NCBI GenBank assembly: GCA_015655225.1
Contig: JAATFK010000296.1
Coordinates: forward strand, 1 to 9,219
DNA length: 9,219 nt
Origin: Solirubrobacterales bacterium
GTDB taxonomy: Bacteria > Actinomycetota > Thermoleophilia > Solirubrobacterales > Solirubrobacteraceae
Reading direction: 5' to 3'
Below are positions 1 through 6,721 of the stretch, piece by piece; position 1 is the stretch's first letter, and each line of letters begins with the position of its first letter. A program made the position numbers and the translations under genes. The notes below the pieces were generated by a model. It was not told the DNA's origin and searched no databases. It was given only the letters and a program-made list of their open reading frames with translations.

Positions 1-104
1 CGCTCCGCCAGCCGATCCGCCCAGCCACGGTAGCCGCCGCTGCCGTCGGCGTCGTCGAGTCCCTCGGTCATGCTGTCGCCGAGGGCGACGAAGCGACTGA
101 ACAT
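1..104 (-). CDS. SGNH/GDSL-type hydrolase, N-terminal fragment
   Basis: The minus strand from an ATG at 104 reads MFSRFVALGDSMTEG and continues to the window edge, giving 34 full codons plus two bases. The block FVALGDSMTEG (residues 5-15) is the classic SGNH block I, with Ser11 as the expected catalytic nucleophile and Gly9-Asp10 before it. A later GGYRGWADRLAE stretch (residues 23-34) fits the usual first helix of actinobacterial SGNH esterases/lipases. Such enzymes hydrolyse ester bonds in lipids, acyl groups or carbohydrate esters; the substrate cannot be told from this piece. No signal peptide precedes the motif, so the protein is probably cytoplasmic. A GGGAG-like ribosome binding site lies about 10 nt upstream of the ATG. 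The gene is divergent from the nuclease gene at 161, with 56 bp between the starts. The remainder, including the Asp-His pair, lies outside the window. Confidence 0.85.
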   Translation of the reverse strand, partial: MFSRFVALGDSMTEGLDDADGSGGYRGWADRLAE

Positions 105-148
105 CGAACCAGTCTCCCAAATCCGCGACCCCGGACAGCCGCCCCACC

Positions 149-154
149 TACGAT
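149..154 (+). promoter_or_regulatory. Candidate -10 element for a leaderless nuclease-Ku transcript
   Basis: TACGAT (TAnnnT pattern) ends 6 nt before the GTG at 161. That is the spacing expected if transcription starts at the start codon itself. No Shine-Dalgarno sequence is visible before 161, which agrees with a leaderless mRNA. No convincing -35 hexamer is present at 16-18 nt upstream. The 56-bp gap also has to carry the promoter of the divergent SGNH hydrolase. Confidence 0.35.
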
Positions 155-160
155 GCCGGC

Positions 161-1468
161 GTGGCCGACGACGACCTCCTTCCTGCCTCGATCTGGTCAC
201 TGCCGCGCGGGGAGGTCGATCCGCCTCCGAACGCCCCGCGGCACGTGCTTCCCTGCCATCTGCTCCCGTGGGAGGACTTCGAGCGGCTGTGCCTCGACCT
301 CGCGCTGAACGAGGGCCTGCCGCACGGGGGCCGGCGCTTCGGCACGCCCGGGCAGGCGCAGGACGGCATCGACGTCTTCGTCCGCGGGGACGGCGGGCGC
401 TACGTGCTGTACCAGTGCAAGCGCGTCGAGACGGTGACCGGCACCCTCATCAGGGAGGCGGTCGAGGCGATCCGCGCGGGTCGCTGGTGGCCGCGGGCGC
501 AGCGCATCGTCATCTGCGTCTCGATCCCCGCGCTCGACACGAAGGCCCAGCTCGCCGTCGAGGAGATCGACCGGCTGCACGTGGGAGCCGACGGCTCGAC
601 GCGCATCGACTATCGCGAGGGCCGCTACTTCGAGATGCTCGTCTCCTCCGACGCACTGGCCGACGAGCTGCTCGTCACGCTCGGGCAGCAGCCGGATCGC
701 CGCGTCGGACTCGGGGAGCTGCCACGGCGCGCGTGGGTTCACGAGCACAGCGACGGCGACCCGATCCTCGACGGCAGCCGACGGGCCGGGGCGATCTCGA
801 CGGCGACCGTCGTGCTGTTCCGCCCCCGCCCCGGCGCCCCCTTCCACACCCTCCTGGTCCCGCGCTCGCGCGACGTGGCGACTCACAGATTCCAGGCGCA
901 CGTCGCGCCGTCGGGGATCTTCGCGCCGGACGACGAGGAGCCGGCCCCCTCCGCGCGGGCGAGCATCCTGCGCGAGTACGCCGAGGAGCTGTTCGACCGC
1001 ACCGAGCACCAGGAGCAGGCGGCCGGCCATCTCAACGTGACGGAGCTGAGCGAGGTCCGCCGGCTCCAGGACGCGCTCGACGCGGGCCGCGCGGAGCTGC
1101 TCTACACCGGCGTCTCGGTGAACCTGCTGTCGCTGCGCCCCGAGATCTGCACCCTGCTGCTCGTCCACGATCCGGACTGGTGGGCCGACGAGCGACGCCC
1201 CGCCGAGGCGGCGGGACAGCCGATGAAGCTCGCCTGGGAGTACGCCGTCGGCGACACGATGGGCGCGCTGCCGGACGGGCGCAACTTCATCGGCATGCTG
1301 CCGTTCGACGACGCGCTCGAGCCGCTCCCGCGCGGCGACCAGCTCGACCCGGAGTGGCTCGTGCCGAACGCGGCCGCCGCGCTCGCGCTTGCGCTGCCGG
1401 TCGCGCGCAGCCGGCTCGCGGGCCGCGCCGGGGGGCGCGTAGCGGACCGGTCGCGCGGGTACCGCTGA
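161..1468 (+). CDS. Mrr-like PD-(D/E)xK nuclease domain fused to a Nudix-like domain
   Basis: 435-residue two-domain protein, probably cytoplasmic, with no signal or membrane segment. Residues about 35-160 look like a restriction-endonuclease-like fold of the Mrr type: an acidic first helix (WEDFERL, 37-43), then GQAQDGIDV (64-72), a strand and YQCKR (84-88). By analogy with Mrr (DGGID...QxK), Asp71, Gln85 and Lys87 would be the metal-binding/catalytic residues. Residues about 205-410 resemble a Nudix hydrolase fold: a strand carrying VVLFRPRPG, then PSGIFAPDDEE and REYAEELFD (271-279). REYAEE matches the RExxEE core of the Nudix box, but the expected final Gly is Phe278 and the upstream Gly-to-Glu spacing is off, so the domain may act on an unusual nucleotide or only bind one. 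From memory, similar REYAEEL domains occur in actinobacterial HTH proteins. The GTG start is chosen because it precedes the first conserved sequence and sits behind a TACGAT box. Ku follows 5 nt after the stop. The joint function is not known. Confidence 0.75.
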   Translation: MADDDLLPASIWSLPRGEVDPPPNAPRHVLPCHLLPWEDFERLCLDLALNEGLPHGGRRFGTPGQAQDGIDVFVRGDGGRYVLYQCKRVETVTGTLIREAVEAIRAGRWWPRAQRIVICVSIPALDTKAQLAVEEIDRLHVGADGSTRIDYREGRYFEMLVSSDALADELLVTLGQQPDRRVGLGELPRRAWVHEHSDGDPILDGSRRAGAISTATVVLFRPRPGAPFHTLLVPRSRDVATHRFQAHVAPSGIFAPDDEEPAPSARASILREYAEELFDRTEHQEQAAGHLNVTELSEVRRLQDALDAGRAELLYTGVSVNLLSLRPEICTLLLVHDPDWWADERRPAEAAGQPMKLAWEYAVGDTMGALPDGRNFIGMLPFDDALEPLPRGDQLDPEWLVPNAAAALALALPVARSRLAGRAGGRVADRSRGYR

Positions 1469-1473
1469 TCCCG

Positions 1474-2328
1474 ATGGCGCGCTCGATCTGGAACGGCTGC
1501 CTCGGCGTCGGCGAGCTGAGGGTCCCCGTGAAGCTGTTCGGCGCGGTCGAGTCGAAGACCGTTCACTTCCACGAAGTGCACGCGAAGGACGGCGCGCGGA
1601 TCGAGCACCGGCGGATCGACCCCGACAGCGGCGACGAGGTCGACTACGCGCACGTCGTCAGAGGCTTCGAGACCTCCGACGGCGGCTGGGTCGTGCTGAC
1701 CGACGACGAGGTGAAAGCGGCCGACGGCCCGCACGCGAAGCTCGTGGCGATCGACGAGTTCGTCCCCGCCGAGCAGATCGACCCGACCTTCTACGACCAC
1801 CCCTACTACCTCGGTCCGCGCGACGACGACGCGATGGCCGGCTACCGGCTGCTCCACGACGCGCTCGCGAGATCGGGGCGCGTCGGAATCGGGCGGATCG
1901 TGCTGCGCACGCGCGAGCAGCTCGTCGCGCTGCGCGCGCTTGGCGACGGCGTGCTGGGGCTCGCGACGCTGCGCTTCGCCGACGAGCTGGTCGACCCCGG
2001 CTCGCACGACGTGCCGGAGCCGAGAAGAGCGCCTGCGAGACGCGAGCGGGAGATGGCGCGGACGCTCGTCGACACGCTCGCGGGGCCGTTCGACGCGACC
2101 GACCACGAGGACGACTACCGGGCGCAGGTGCTCGCGCTGATCGACCGCAAGGCGAAGGGCGCGACGATCGAGCTGCCGAAGGAGGAGCCGGCCGAGGCGT
2201 CCGACGACCTCTCGGCCGCGCTGGAGGCGATGCTGGCGGAGGCGAGCAGAGGCAGAGGGCGGCGGAGACCAGCCAGACGCAGAGCGAGACCGAGAGCTCG
2301 CGCGAGAGCCGGGAGCGGGAGAGGCTGA
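1474..2328 (+). CDS. ku: Ku protein, first paralogue, with Arg-rich tail
   Basis: 284-residue bacterial Ku homologue. Ku forms a ring-shaped dimer that threads onto broken DNA ends and recruits LigD for non-homologous end joining. The family signature is clear: MARSIWNGCLGVGELRVPVK at the N-terminus, HFHEVH (31-36), IEHRRIDPDSGDEV (43-56), VVRGFE (61-66), VVLTDDEV (73-80), FYDHPYYL (107-113) and GRIVLRTREQLVAL (140-153). The core ends with DLSAALEAML (245-254). After it comes a strongly basic tail (259-284) with 13 Arg in 26 residues, comparable in charge to the Lys-rich C-terminal extensions of some actinobacterial Ku proteins that add DNA binding. The ATG at 1474 is chosen because Ku proteins begin with this M-x-R-x-I/L-W motif; frame-mate sequence upstream is a shadow of the nuclease gene. 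No clear ribosome binding site is seen, so translational coupling to the gene ending at 1468 is likely. Confidence 0.95.
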   Translation: MARSIWNGCLGVGELRVPVKLFGAVESKTVHFHEVHAKDGARIEHRRIDPDSGDEVDYAHVVRGFETSDGGWVVLTDDEVKAADGPHAKLVAIDEFVPAEQIDPTFYDHPYYLGPRDDDAMAGYRLLHDALARSGRVGIGRIVLRTREQLVALRALGDGVLGLATLRFADELVDPGSHDVPEPRRAPARREREMARTLVDTLAGPFDATDHEDDYRAQVLALIDRKAKGATIELPKEEPAEASDDLSAALEAMLAEASRGRGRRRPARRRARPRARARAGSGRG

Positions 2329-3122
2329 TGCCGCGGGCGCTCTGGAGCGGGTCGCTCTCCTTCGGCCTCGTCAACGTGCCGGTCGAGCTGCACAGCGCGG
2401 TGCGCGACCGTCAGCTCCACTTCCACCAGCTGCACGACGAGACGCTGACGCCGATCGAGCTGCGCCGCTACTGCTCGAAGGAGGACGTCGAGGTCGCCTT
2501 CGAGGACGTCGCCCACGGCTACGAGCTGGGCAAGGGAAGAGAGGTCGTCCTGACAGACGACGAGCTGGCGGCGGCCGCCCCGCGCCGCACGCGGACGATC
2601 GACATCGAGCAGTTCGCCGAGCTGGCCGACGTCGACCCCGTCCTCTTCGACCATCCCTACGTGCTGCTGCCGGCGGGCAACAGCGACGGGCCGCTGCGCG
2701 CCTACCAGCTGCTGCACGGCGTGATGGGCGACAGCGGGAAGGTCGCGATCGGCCGCTTCGTGCTGCGCACGAAGGAGTACCTCGCGGCGATCCGCGCCGA
2801 GGGCCCGGTGCTGGCGCTCTCGACGATGCTGTTCCACGACGAGGTGCGGCCGGGGTCGATCGCCGGCGCGCCGTCGGGGAGAGCGCACAGACCGACGAGA
2901 AAGCAGCTCGACGGCGCACTCGCGCTGATCGACTCGCTGGCGCGCGACTTCGACCCCTCCCGCTACCACGACCGTCACCGCGAGCGGCTGCGCAGAATCA
3001 TCAGACGCAAGCAGGAGGGCGAGGAGATCGAGCGGCCCAAGCGCTCCCGCGCCCCCGCCGCGACGCCCGACCTGATGGCCGCGCTCGAGGCGAGCATCGC
3101 GGACGTCAAGCAGAGCGGCTGA
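2328..3122 (+). CDS. ku: Ku protein, second paralogue
   Basis: 264-residue Ku homologue, clearly related to but diverged from its upstream neighbour. Matching landmarks are MPRALWSGSLSFGLVNVPVE (1-20), HFHQLH (31-36), RRYCSKEDVEV (46-56), HGYELGKGREVVLTDDEL (63-80), LFDHPYVLLP (106-115), GRFVLRTKEYLAAI (142-155) and a C-terminal DLMAALEAS (248-256). It lacks the Arg-rich tail of the first Ku and ends in a short VKQSG. The start ATG shares its A with the upstream TGA stop (TGATG). A GAGAGG tract just before it can serve as ribosome binding site, so the two proteins should be made together. Some bacteria, for example Sinorhizobium, carry several Ku genes whose products can work as hetero-oligomers; a Ku1-Ku2 heterodimer here is an inference. 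No ligase or polymerase partner is in the window. The stop lies 3 nt from the stop of the convergent gene. Confidence 0.95.
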   Translation: MPRALWSGSLSFGLVNVPVELHSAVRDRQLHFHQLHDETLTPIELRRYCSKEDVEVAFEDVAHGYELGKGREVVLTDDELAAAAPRRTRTIDIEQFAELADVDPVLFDHPYVLLPAGNSDGPLRAYQLLHGVMGDSGKVAIGRFVLRTKEYLAAIRAEGPVLALSTMLFHDEVRPGSIAGAPSGRAHRPTRKQLDGALALIDSLARDFDPSRYHDRHRERLRRIIRRKQEGEEIERPKRSRAPAATPDLMAALEASIADVKQSG

Positions 3123-3125
3123 AGG

Positions 3126-3446
3126 TCAGGCGCTCGCGCCGTTCTCGGGATCGGGCGAGACGTCCCGCTCGGGATCGAGGACGGGCGTCGCGTCGCTCAC
3201 GACGCGCCGTCTCGGCACGCGCGCGGCGACCGCGTCGAGCCGGCCGCGAACCGCGCCCGCGACTCTGCCGACGACCGCGCGCTCCGGCGGCGACATCGTG
3301 GGCCAGCGGGAGCGCAGCTCGGCAAGGCCGTCGGCGGCGCGGTCGAGCGCCTCGCGGGCGACCTCGTGGTCGCCATCCTCGACCGCCTCCTCGGCGCTCG
3401 AGACCTCGACGCCCGCGTCGGCAGCGATCTTCAACAGCTCGTCCAT
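3126..3446 (-). CDS. Small acidic helical protein of unknown function
   Basis: 106 residues starting MDELLKIAADAGVEVSSAEEAVEDG. I do not recognise a family. Residues 1-75 look almost entirely helical with heptad-like hydrophobic spacing (LLKIAADAGV, ALDRAADGLAELRSRW, VVGRVAGAVRGRLDAVAARV). The last 25 residues (VVSDATPVLDPERDVSPDPENGASA) are acidic, proline-containing and probably disordered. There is no signal peptide, membrane segment or Cys/His cluster. The ATG at 3446 is preferred over an upstream in-frame extension to 3557, because the extension crosses a long inverted repeat and has poor codon bias. No Shine-Dalgarno is seen; a TAGGCT box 7 nt upstream permits a leaderless mRNA. It is convergent with the Ku operon, stops 3 nt apart, so read-through from either side would give antisense RNA. 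Coding is supported by G/C-rich third positions and clean packing against the Ku stop. Confidence 0.65.
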   Translation of the reverse strand: MDELLKIAADAGVEVSSAEEAVEDGDHEVAREALDRAADGLAELRSRWPTMSPPERAVVGRVAGAVRGRLDAVAARVPRRRVVSDATPVLDPERDVSPDPENGASA

Positions 3447-3453
3447 GAGAAGC

Positions 3454-3459
3454 AGCCTA
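3454..3459 (-). promoter_or_regulatory. Candidate -10 box of the small helical-protein gene
   Basis: On the minus strand TAGGCT (TAnnnT) ends 7 nt before the ATG at 3446, placing a transcription start at or next to the start codon. No good -35 element is seen 16-18 nt further upstream. The call rests on this pattern and on the absence of a Shine-Dalgarno sequence. Confidence 0.28.
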
Positions 3460-3514
3460 GGCGACGGCCCGGCGCGGCGGACGCGCGGATCGTGCCAACA
3501 GTGCGGAGAAGAGC

Positions 3515-3565
3515 CGAAGACGATGGGGGTTCGGCGATCCGTCGCCCCGGCCCCCATCGTCTTCG
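3515..3565. terminator. Long nested hairpin, possible terminator
   Basis: A perfect 15-nt inverted repeat has arms at 3515-3529 (CGAAGACGATGGGGG) and 3551-3565. The 21-nt loop holds a second 5-bp stem, GGCGA (3533-3537) and TCGCC (3542-3546), closed by TCCG. The structure is symmetric, so it could work on either strand. It lies 182 bp beyond the stop of the LuxR-type gene and 69 bp upstream of the small gene, both read on the minus strand, where it would separate the two transcripts. No run of T follows on either side; U-less terminators are plausible in high-GC actinobacteria. It could instead be an attenuator of the small gene or a protein/recombination site. The sequence is certain; the role is not. 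Confidence 0.5.
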
Positions 3566-3653
3566 CCTGGTCCCGGCGATCGTCCCCGCGCCGGCGCGCC
3601 TAGCCGTTTCGGTGTCCGTACCGCCCGGCCATCGGGCGTGGTCGACATAGTTG

Positions 3654-3710
3654 CCCACGATCACTGGGATGGCGTCGTGGGACCCCCCACGAACTTTGCG
3701 TCTCGGGGGG
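3654..3710. other. Cluster of overlapping short inverted repeats
   Basis: Three pairings compete here. CCCACGA at 3654-3660 can pair with TCGTGGG at 3675-3681. The same TCGTGGG can pair with a second CCCACGA at 3686-3692 across a 4-nt loop. The C-run 3683-3688 inside that stem can pair with the G-run 3705-3710. The segment lies 37-93 bp downstream of the LuxR-type stop, so on the minus strand it would be 3'-UTR; a role in ending or stabilising that transcript is possible. In DNA this rich in G and C, 6-7 bp pairings can arise by chance. With the hairpin at 3515-3565 this is all I can support in the 300-bp gene-free stretch 3447-3746. Confidence 0.3.
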
Positions 3711-3746
3711 CGTGACCGGGAAGGATCAGCTGCCGTCCGCGGCGCG

Positions 3747-6668
3747 TTAGAGCGCCTGCGCCAGCTCCGCGCGCGAGGCGATCTCGAGCTTCGCGTAGGT
3801 GTGGGTGAGGTGCGTCTCGACGGTCCGCAGCGTCACGAACAGCCGCTGCGCGATCTGCCGGTTGGTCGCCCCCTCGGCCGCCAGCTGCGCGACCCGCCGC
3901 TCGCTCGACGTGAGCCCCTCGACGCCGGTCGTCCGCGTGCGGCGCGGACGACCCCCGGCGACGTGCAGCTCCTCCGCCGCCCGTCGCCGCAGCCGCAGCG
4001 CGCCGCAGCGGTCGGCGAGGTCGAGCGCGCGCCGCAGGAGGTCGCGCGCCTCGGTGCGCTGGCTCTGGCGGCGGCGCTCGGCGCCCAGCTCGACGAGCGA
4101 GACGGCCAGGTCGTAGTCGGCGCCGGAGCCCTCCAGCGTCGCGACGCTGCGCGACAGCTGCTCGCTCCCGAACGGGCCGTCGTGGGTCAGCCCCATCGTC
4201 CGTTGCGCGATCCCGAGCGTGCGGGCGGCGCCGAAGCGCTGCGCGCGCCGCTGCAGGTCGCGACTCAGCCGGCGCGCCTGCTCCTGGTCGCCGAGCGTCA
4301 GGCTGACGAGCGCCGCCTCCGCCTCCCAGTGCATGATCGCGGGGTTGCGCGCGCCCTGGGCGTCGAGCAGGTCACCGGCGGCCAGCAGCAGCGCGAGCGC
4401 CTCCTCCGGCTGCTCGTCGAGCGACGCGTAGAACCCGCGCACGGCGACGACGTAGGGGAAGGTCGGGTGCTCGGCCCACTGGCCGTCGCCGCCCGGCAGG
4501 GCGAGCATCGCGGCGGCCGTCACGGGGTCGTCGCGGTGGAGCGCGACGAGCGCCCGCAACGCGCGGGCGGACGGCAGCGCGAAGGCCCAGCCGTCCTCTA
4601 TCGCGTCGAGCGCGCCCTGCCAGTCGTCGATCGCCGCCAGGAATTGGCCGCGGAGGAAGCGGGGCACGCCGCGGAAGAACGAGGCGGTCGCGAACCCGAG
4701 CCGCGCCCCCTGGACCCGCGCGCGCTCGACCTCGGCGGTGAACGCCTCCTCCGCGGGCGCGTAGGCGTCGGAGAAGTAGAGCGCCATGCCGGCGAGCGGG
4801 AGCGCCAGCGCGTCGTAGGCGTCGAGCTGCGCCTCGCCGCGCGGCGGCAGCGCACGGCGGGCGATCGCGACCGTGTCGCCGTGCGGCATCTCGCCCGCCT
4901 GCAGCGCGTGGAAGGCGATCTGCGCGAGCACGAGCCGCTCGACCGAGGTGCGGCCGCGCTCGCGACGTTCGAGCAGCGGGGCGAGCGCCTCGGCGTCGAT
5001 GCTGGGGCCGCCGGCGAGCGAGCGGGCGACCGTCATGTCGGCCGCCTGGAGCGAGATCCGCAGCTCGTCCTCACCGTCGAGCGGCTCCTTCAGCCCGCGC
5101 GTGAGGGTCGCGCGCGCGGCGCCGATCTCGCCGCGCTCGTAGTTCGCGATCCCGAGCGTCAGGTCGATCGCGGCGCGGCGGCGGGCGTCGTCGTGGCGGG
5201 GGCGGGCGCGCTCCAGCGTCGCGATCCCGGCGGCCTCGCCGCAGGCCAGCTGCGCGCGGCCCAGCTCCTCCAGCAGGTCGGCCTCGAGCGCACCGGTCGG
5301 ACCCTCGCGCAGCGCGCGCTGCTGGAGCGCGACGGCGGTCGCGGGGTCGCCGCCGGCGCTCGCGACGCGGGCCGCGCGGCGCAGCACGTCGATCGTGCGG
5401 GCGCCGCCGTCGGGCTCGGTGTGGAGCAGGTGCGTGGCGGCGCGGAGGACGTCGGCGCCTTCGGCCGCCAGCAGCTCGAAGGCGCGGGCGTGGAGGAGCG
5501 CGCGGCGGCCGGTCGGGATCCCGTCGCGGACCGCGGTGCGGACGAGCGGGTGGATGAAGTCGAGCGGCCGGCCGTAACCGAGCAGACCGGCGTCGGCGAG
5601 CGCGTCGGCGTAGAGCGTCGCGGCGGCGGCGTCGACGCGGGCGACCGCGGCCGCCTGGCGCACCTCGGCCGGCTGGCCGAGCACCGCGACCGCGCAGGCG
5701 AGCGCGGCCGGCTCCTCGCCGAGGGCGGCGAGGCGGGCGGCGACCGAGCGCGCGACGGCGGCCGGGCGGACGTCCGGGACGTGGGCGGCGGCGGCCGCGG
5801 TCGGGCGGATCTCGGCGCGCGCCAGTTCGGCGACCAGCTCGGTCGTCAGGAACGGGTTGCCGCCGGCGGCGCGGTGGCAGGCGGTCGCGAAGGCGTCGTC
5901 GGGCTCGCTGCCGAGACCTTCGCGCACGAGCGTGCGCACGCCGCCGGGGGTCAGCGGGGCCGGCTGGCAGCTGCGGGCGAGCGGGATCGCGGCGAGGCGG
6001 TCGAGCAGCGCGCGGCGCTCGCCGTCGGCCTCGGGACGGGCGGCGACCAGCAGGGCGGTGGGCATCCCCTCGAGGCGGTGCGCGAGGTGGACGAGGAAGC
6101 GCAGGGAGGGCAGGTCGGCCCAGTGGGCGTCGTCGACGACGAGGACGACGGGGGTCGTCTCGGCGAGGTCGGAGCAGTGCCAGTAGAGGCCGTGCTCGAC
6201 GGCGAAGCGGGCCTCGGGGGCAGGGGCCGGGGTGGTGCGGGGCGCCTTTGGCGCGGCGTCGCTCACGGTCGCAGTCGTCGTGGCGTCGTCGGGCGCCGCG
6301 AGGCGCGTGACCGCGAGGGCCGGAGCGGCGAGGGCGGCGGCACCGCCGAGCAGCTCGGGCGCCTCGCCGGCGGCGATCCGCCGGACGCTGGCGGCGAACA
6401 GCTGGCGGACGAGACCCCAGGCGAACTGCTGCTCCAGCTCGGACCCGCGCGCGGAGAGGACGGCCATGCCGCTCGCCTCGCCGCGGGCGCAGGCGGCGTC
6501 CATCAGCCGGGTCTTGCCGGCGCCGGGCGCGCCACGGATGAGCAGGAGGCCGCCGACGCCGGTGCGCGCGGCGTCGAGAGCACCGTCGATCGCGCGCAGC
6601 TCACCGTCCCGCTCGAGCAGCGTGGTCGTGGCACCGTCGCTGCGAGGTCGTGGATCCGGCGAGTGCAC
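3747..6668 (-). CDS. Large ATP-binding LuxR-family transcriptional regulator (LAL/MalT-like)
   Basis: 973 residues, the usual 900-1000 for LAL regulators. An N-terminal STAND/AAA-type ATPase has Walker A GAPGAGKT (46-53) and Walker B VVLVVDDAHWAD (174-185). Between them an Ala/Thr/Pro-rich low-complexity insert (about 124-153) probably forms a linker. The centre is long, Ala/Leu/Arg-rich and helical, consistent with TPR-like repeats that in this family bind ligand or partner. The C-terminus (919-973) is a LuxR/GerE helix-turn-helix with LTSSERRVAQLAAEGATNR, IAQRLFVTLRTVETHL and AKLEIASRAEL. It should be a cytoplasmic, ATP-dependent, ligand-gated activator; the ligand and targets are not indicated. 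The GTG at 6668 is preferred because AAAGGGA lies 6 nt upstream. The divergent DUF4160/DUF2442 pair is a possible target by position only. Long open frames on the opposite strand are GC-codon shadows. Confidence 0.93.
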   Translation of the reverse strand: MHSPDPRPRSDGATTTLLERDGELRAIDGALDAARTGVGGLLLIRGAPGAGKTRLMDAACARGEASGMAVLSARGSELEQQFAWGLVRQLFAASVRRIAAGEAPELLGGAAALAAPALAVTRLAAPDDATTTATVSDAAPKAPRTTPAPAPEARFAVEHGLYWHCSDLAETTPVVLVVDDAHWADLPSLRFLVHLAHRLEGMPTALLVAARPEADGERRALLDRLAAIPLARSCQPAPLTPGGVRTLVREGLGSEPDDAFATACHRAAGGNPFLTTELVAELARAEIRPTAAAAAHVPDVRPAAVARSVAARLAALGEEPAALACAVAVLGQPAEVRQAAAVARVDAAAATLYADALADAGLLGYGRPLDFIHPLVRTAVRDGIPTGRRALLHARAFELLAAEGADVLRAATHLLHTEPDGGARTIDVLRRAARVASAGGDPATAVALQQRALREGPTGALEADLLEELGRAQLACGEAAGIATLERARPRHDDARRRAAIDLTLGIANYERGEIGAARATLTRGLKEPLDGEDELRISLQAADMTVARSLAGGPSIDAEALAPLLERRERGRTSVERLVLAQIAFHALQAGEMPHGDTVAIARRALPPRGEAQLDAYDALALPLAGMALYFSDAYAPAEEAFTAEVERARVQGARLGFATASFFRGVPRFLRGQFLAAIDDWQGALDAIEDGWAFALPSARALRALVALHRDDPVTAAAMLALPGGDGQWAEHPTFPYVVAVRGFYASLDEQPEEALALLLAAGDLLDAQGARNPAIMHWEAEAALVSLTLGDQEQARRLSRDLQRRAQRFGAARTLGIAQRTMGLTHDGPFGSEQLSRSVATLEGSGADYDLAVSLVELGAERRRQSQRTEARDLLRRALDLADRCGALRLRRRAAEELHVAGGRPRRTRTTGVEGLTSSERRVAQLAAEGATNRQIAQRLFVTLRTVETHLTHTYAKLEIASRAELAQAL

Positions 6669-6674
6669 GAGCTG

Positions 6675-6681
6675 TCCCTTT
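6675..6681 (-). promoter_or_regulatory. Ribosome binding site fixing the regulator's GTG start
   Basis: The minus strand carries AAAGGGA, then a 6-nt spacer, then GTG at 6668. It is one of the clearer Shine-Dalgarno-like sites in the window and supports this start over downstream alternatives. Confidence 0.6.
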
Positions 6682-6705
6682 CAGGCGGGCCGATCGTCGG
6701 TGCGG

Positions 6706-6721
6706 GGAACGCTACCGTTCC
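6706..6721. promoter_or_regulatory. Palindrome in the divergent promoter region, candidate operator
   Basis: GGAACG, a 4-nt CTAC centre, then CGTTCC: a perfect 6-bp inverted repeat in the 160-bp gap between the LuxR-type gene (start 6668, minus) and DUF4160 (start 6829, plus). Each strand also shows a TAnnnT box over its centre (TACCGT plus, TAGCGT minus), so a protein bound here could affect both directions. A matching -35 was not found for either. The rest of the gap (6722-6828) holds a G8 tract at 6787-6794 and nothing else I recognise. Confidence 0.35.

Noticed and set aside
70..1473. Long plus-strand open frame leading into the first Ku gene
   Set aside because: The translation is Arg/Ala/Pro-rich low-complexity, out of frame with the clear nuclease/Nudix reading, and overlaps the start of the divergent SGNH gene. 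Only the part from 1474 is real.
1102..2978. Large minus-strand open frames opposite the Ku genes
   Set aside because: Their composition is Arg/Ser/Val/Asp-rich with no motif, while both Ku genes on the plus strand are unmistakable.
3457..3664. Short minus-strand open frames in the gap between the regulator and the small helical gene
   Set aside because: They run through the 15-bp inverted repeat, show no third-position GC bias and match nothing I know.
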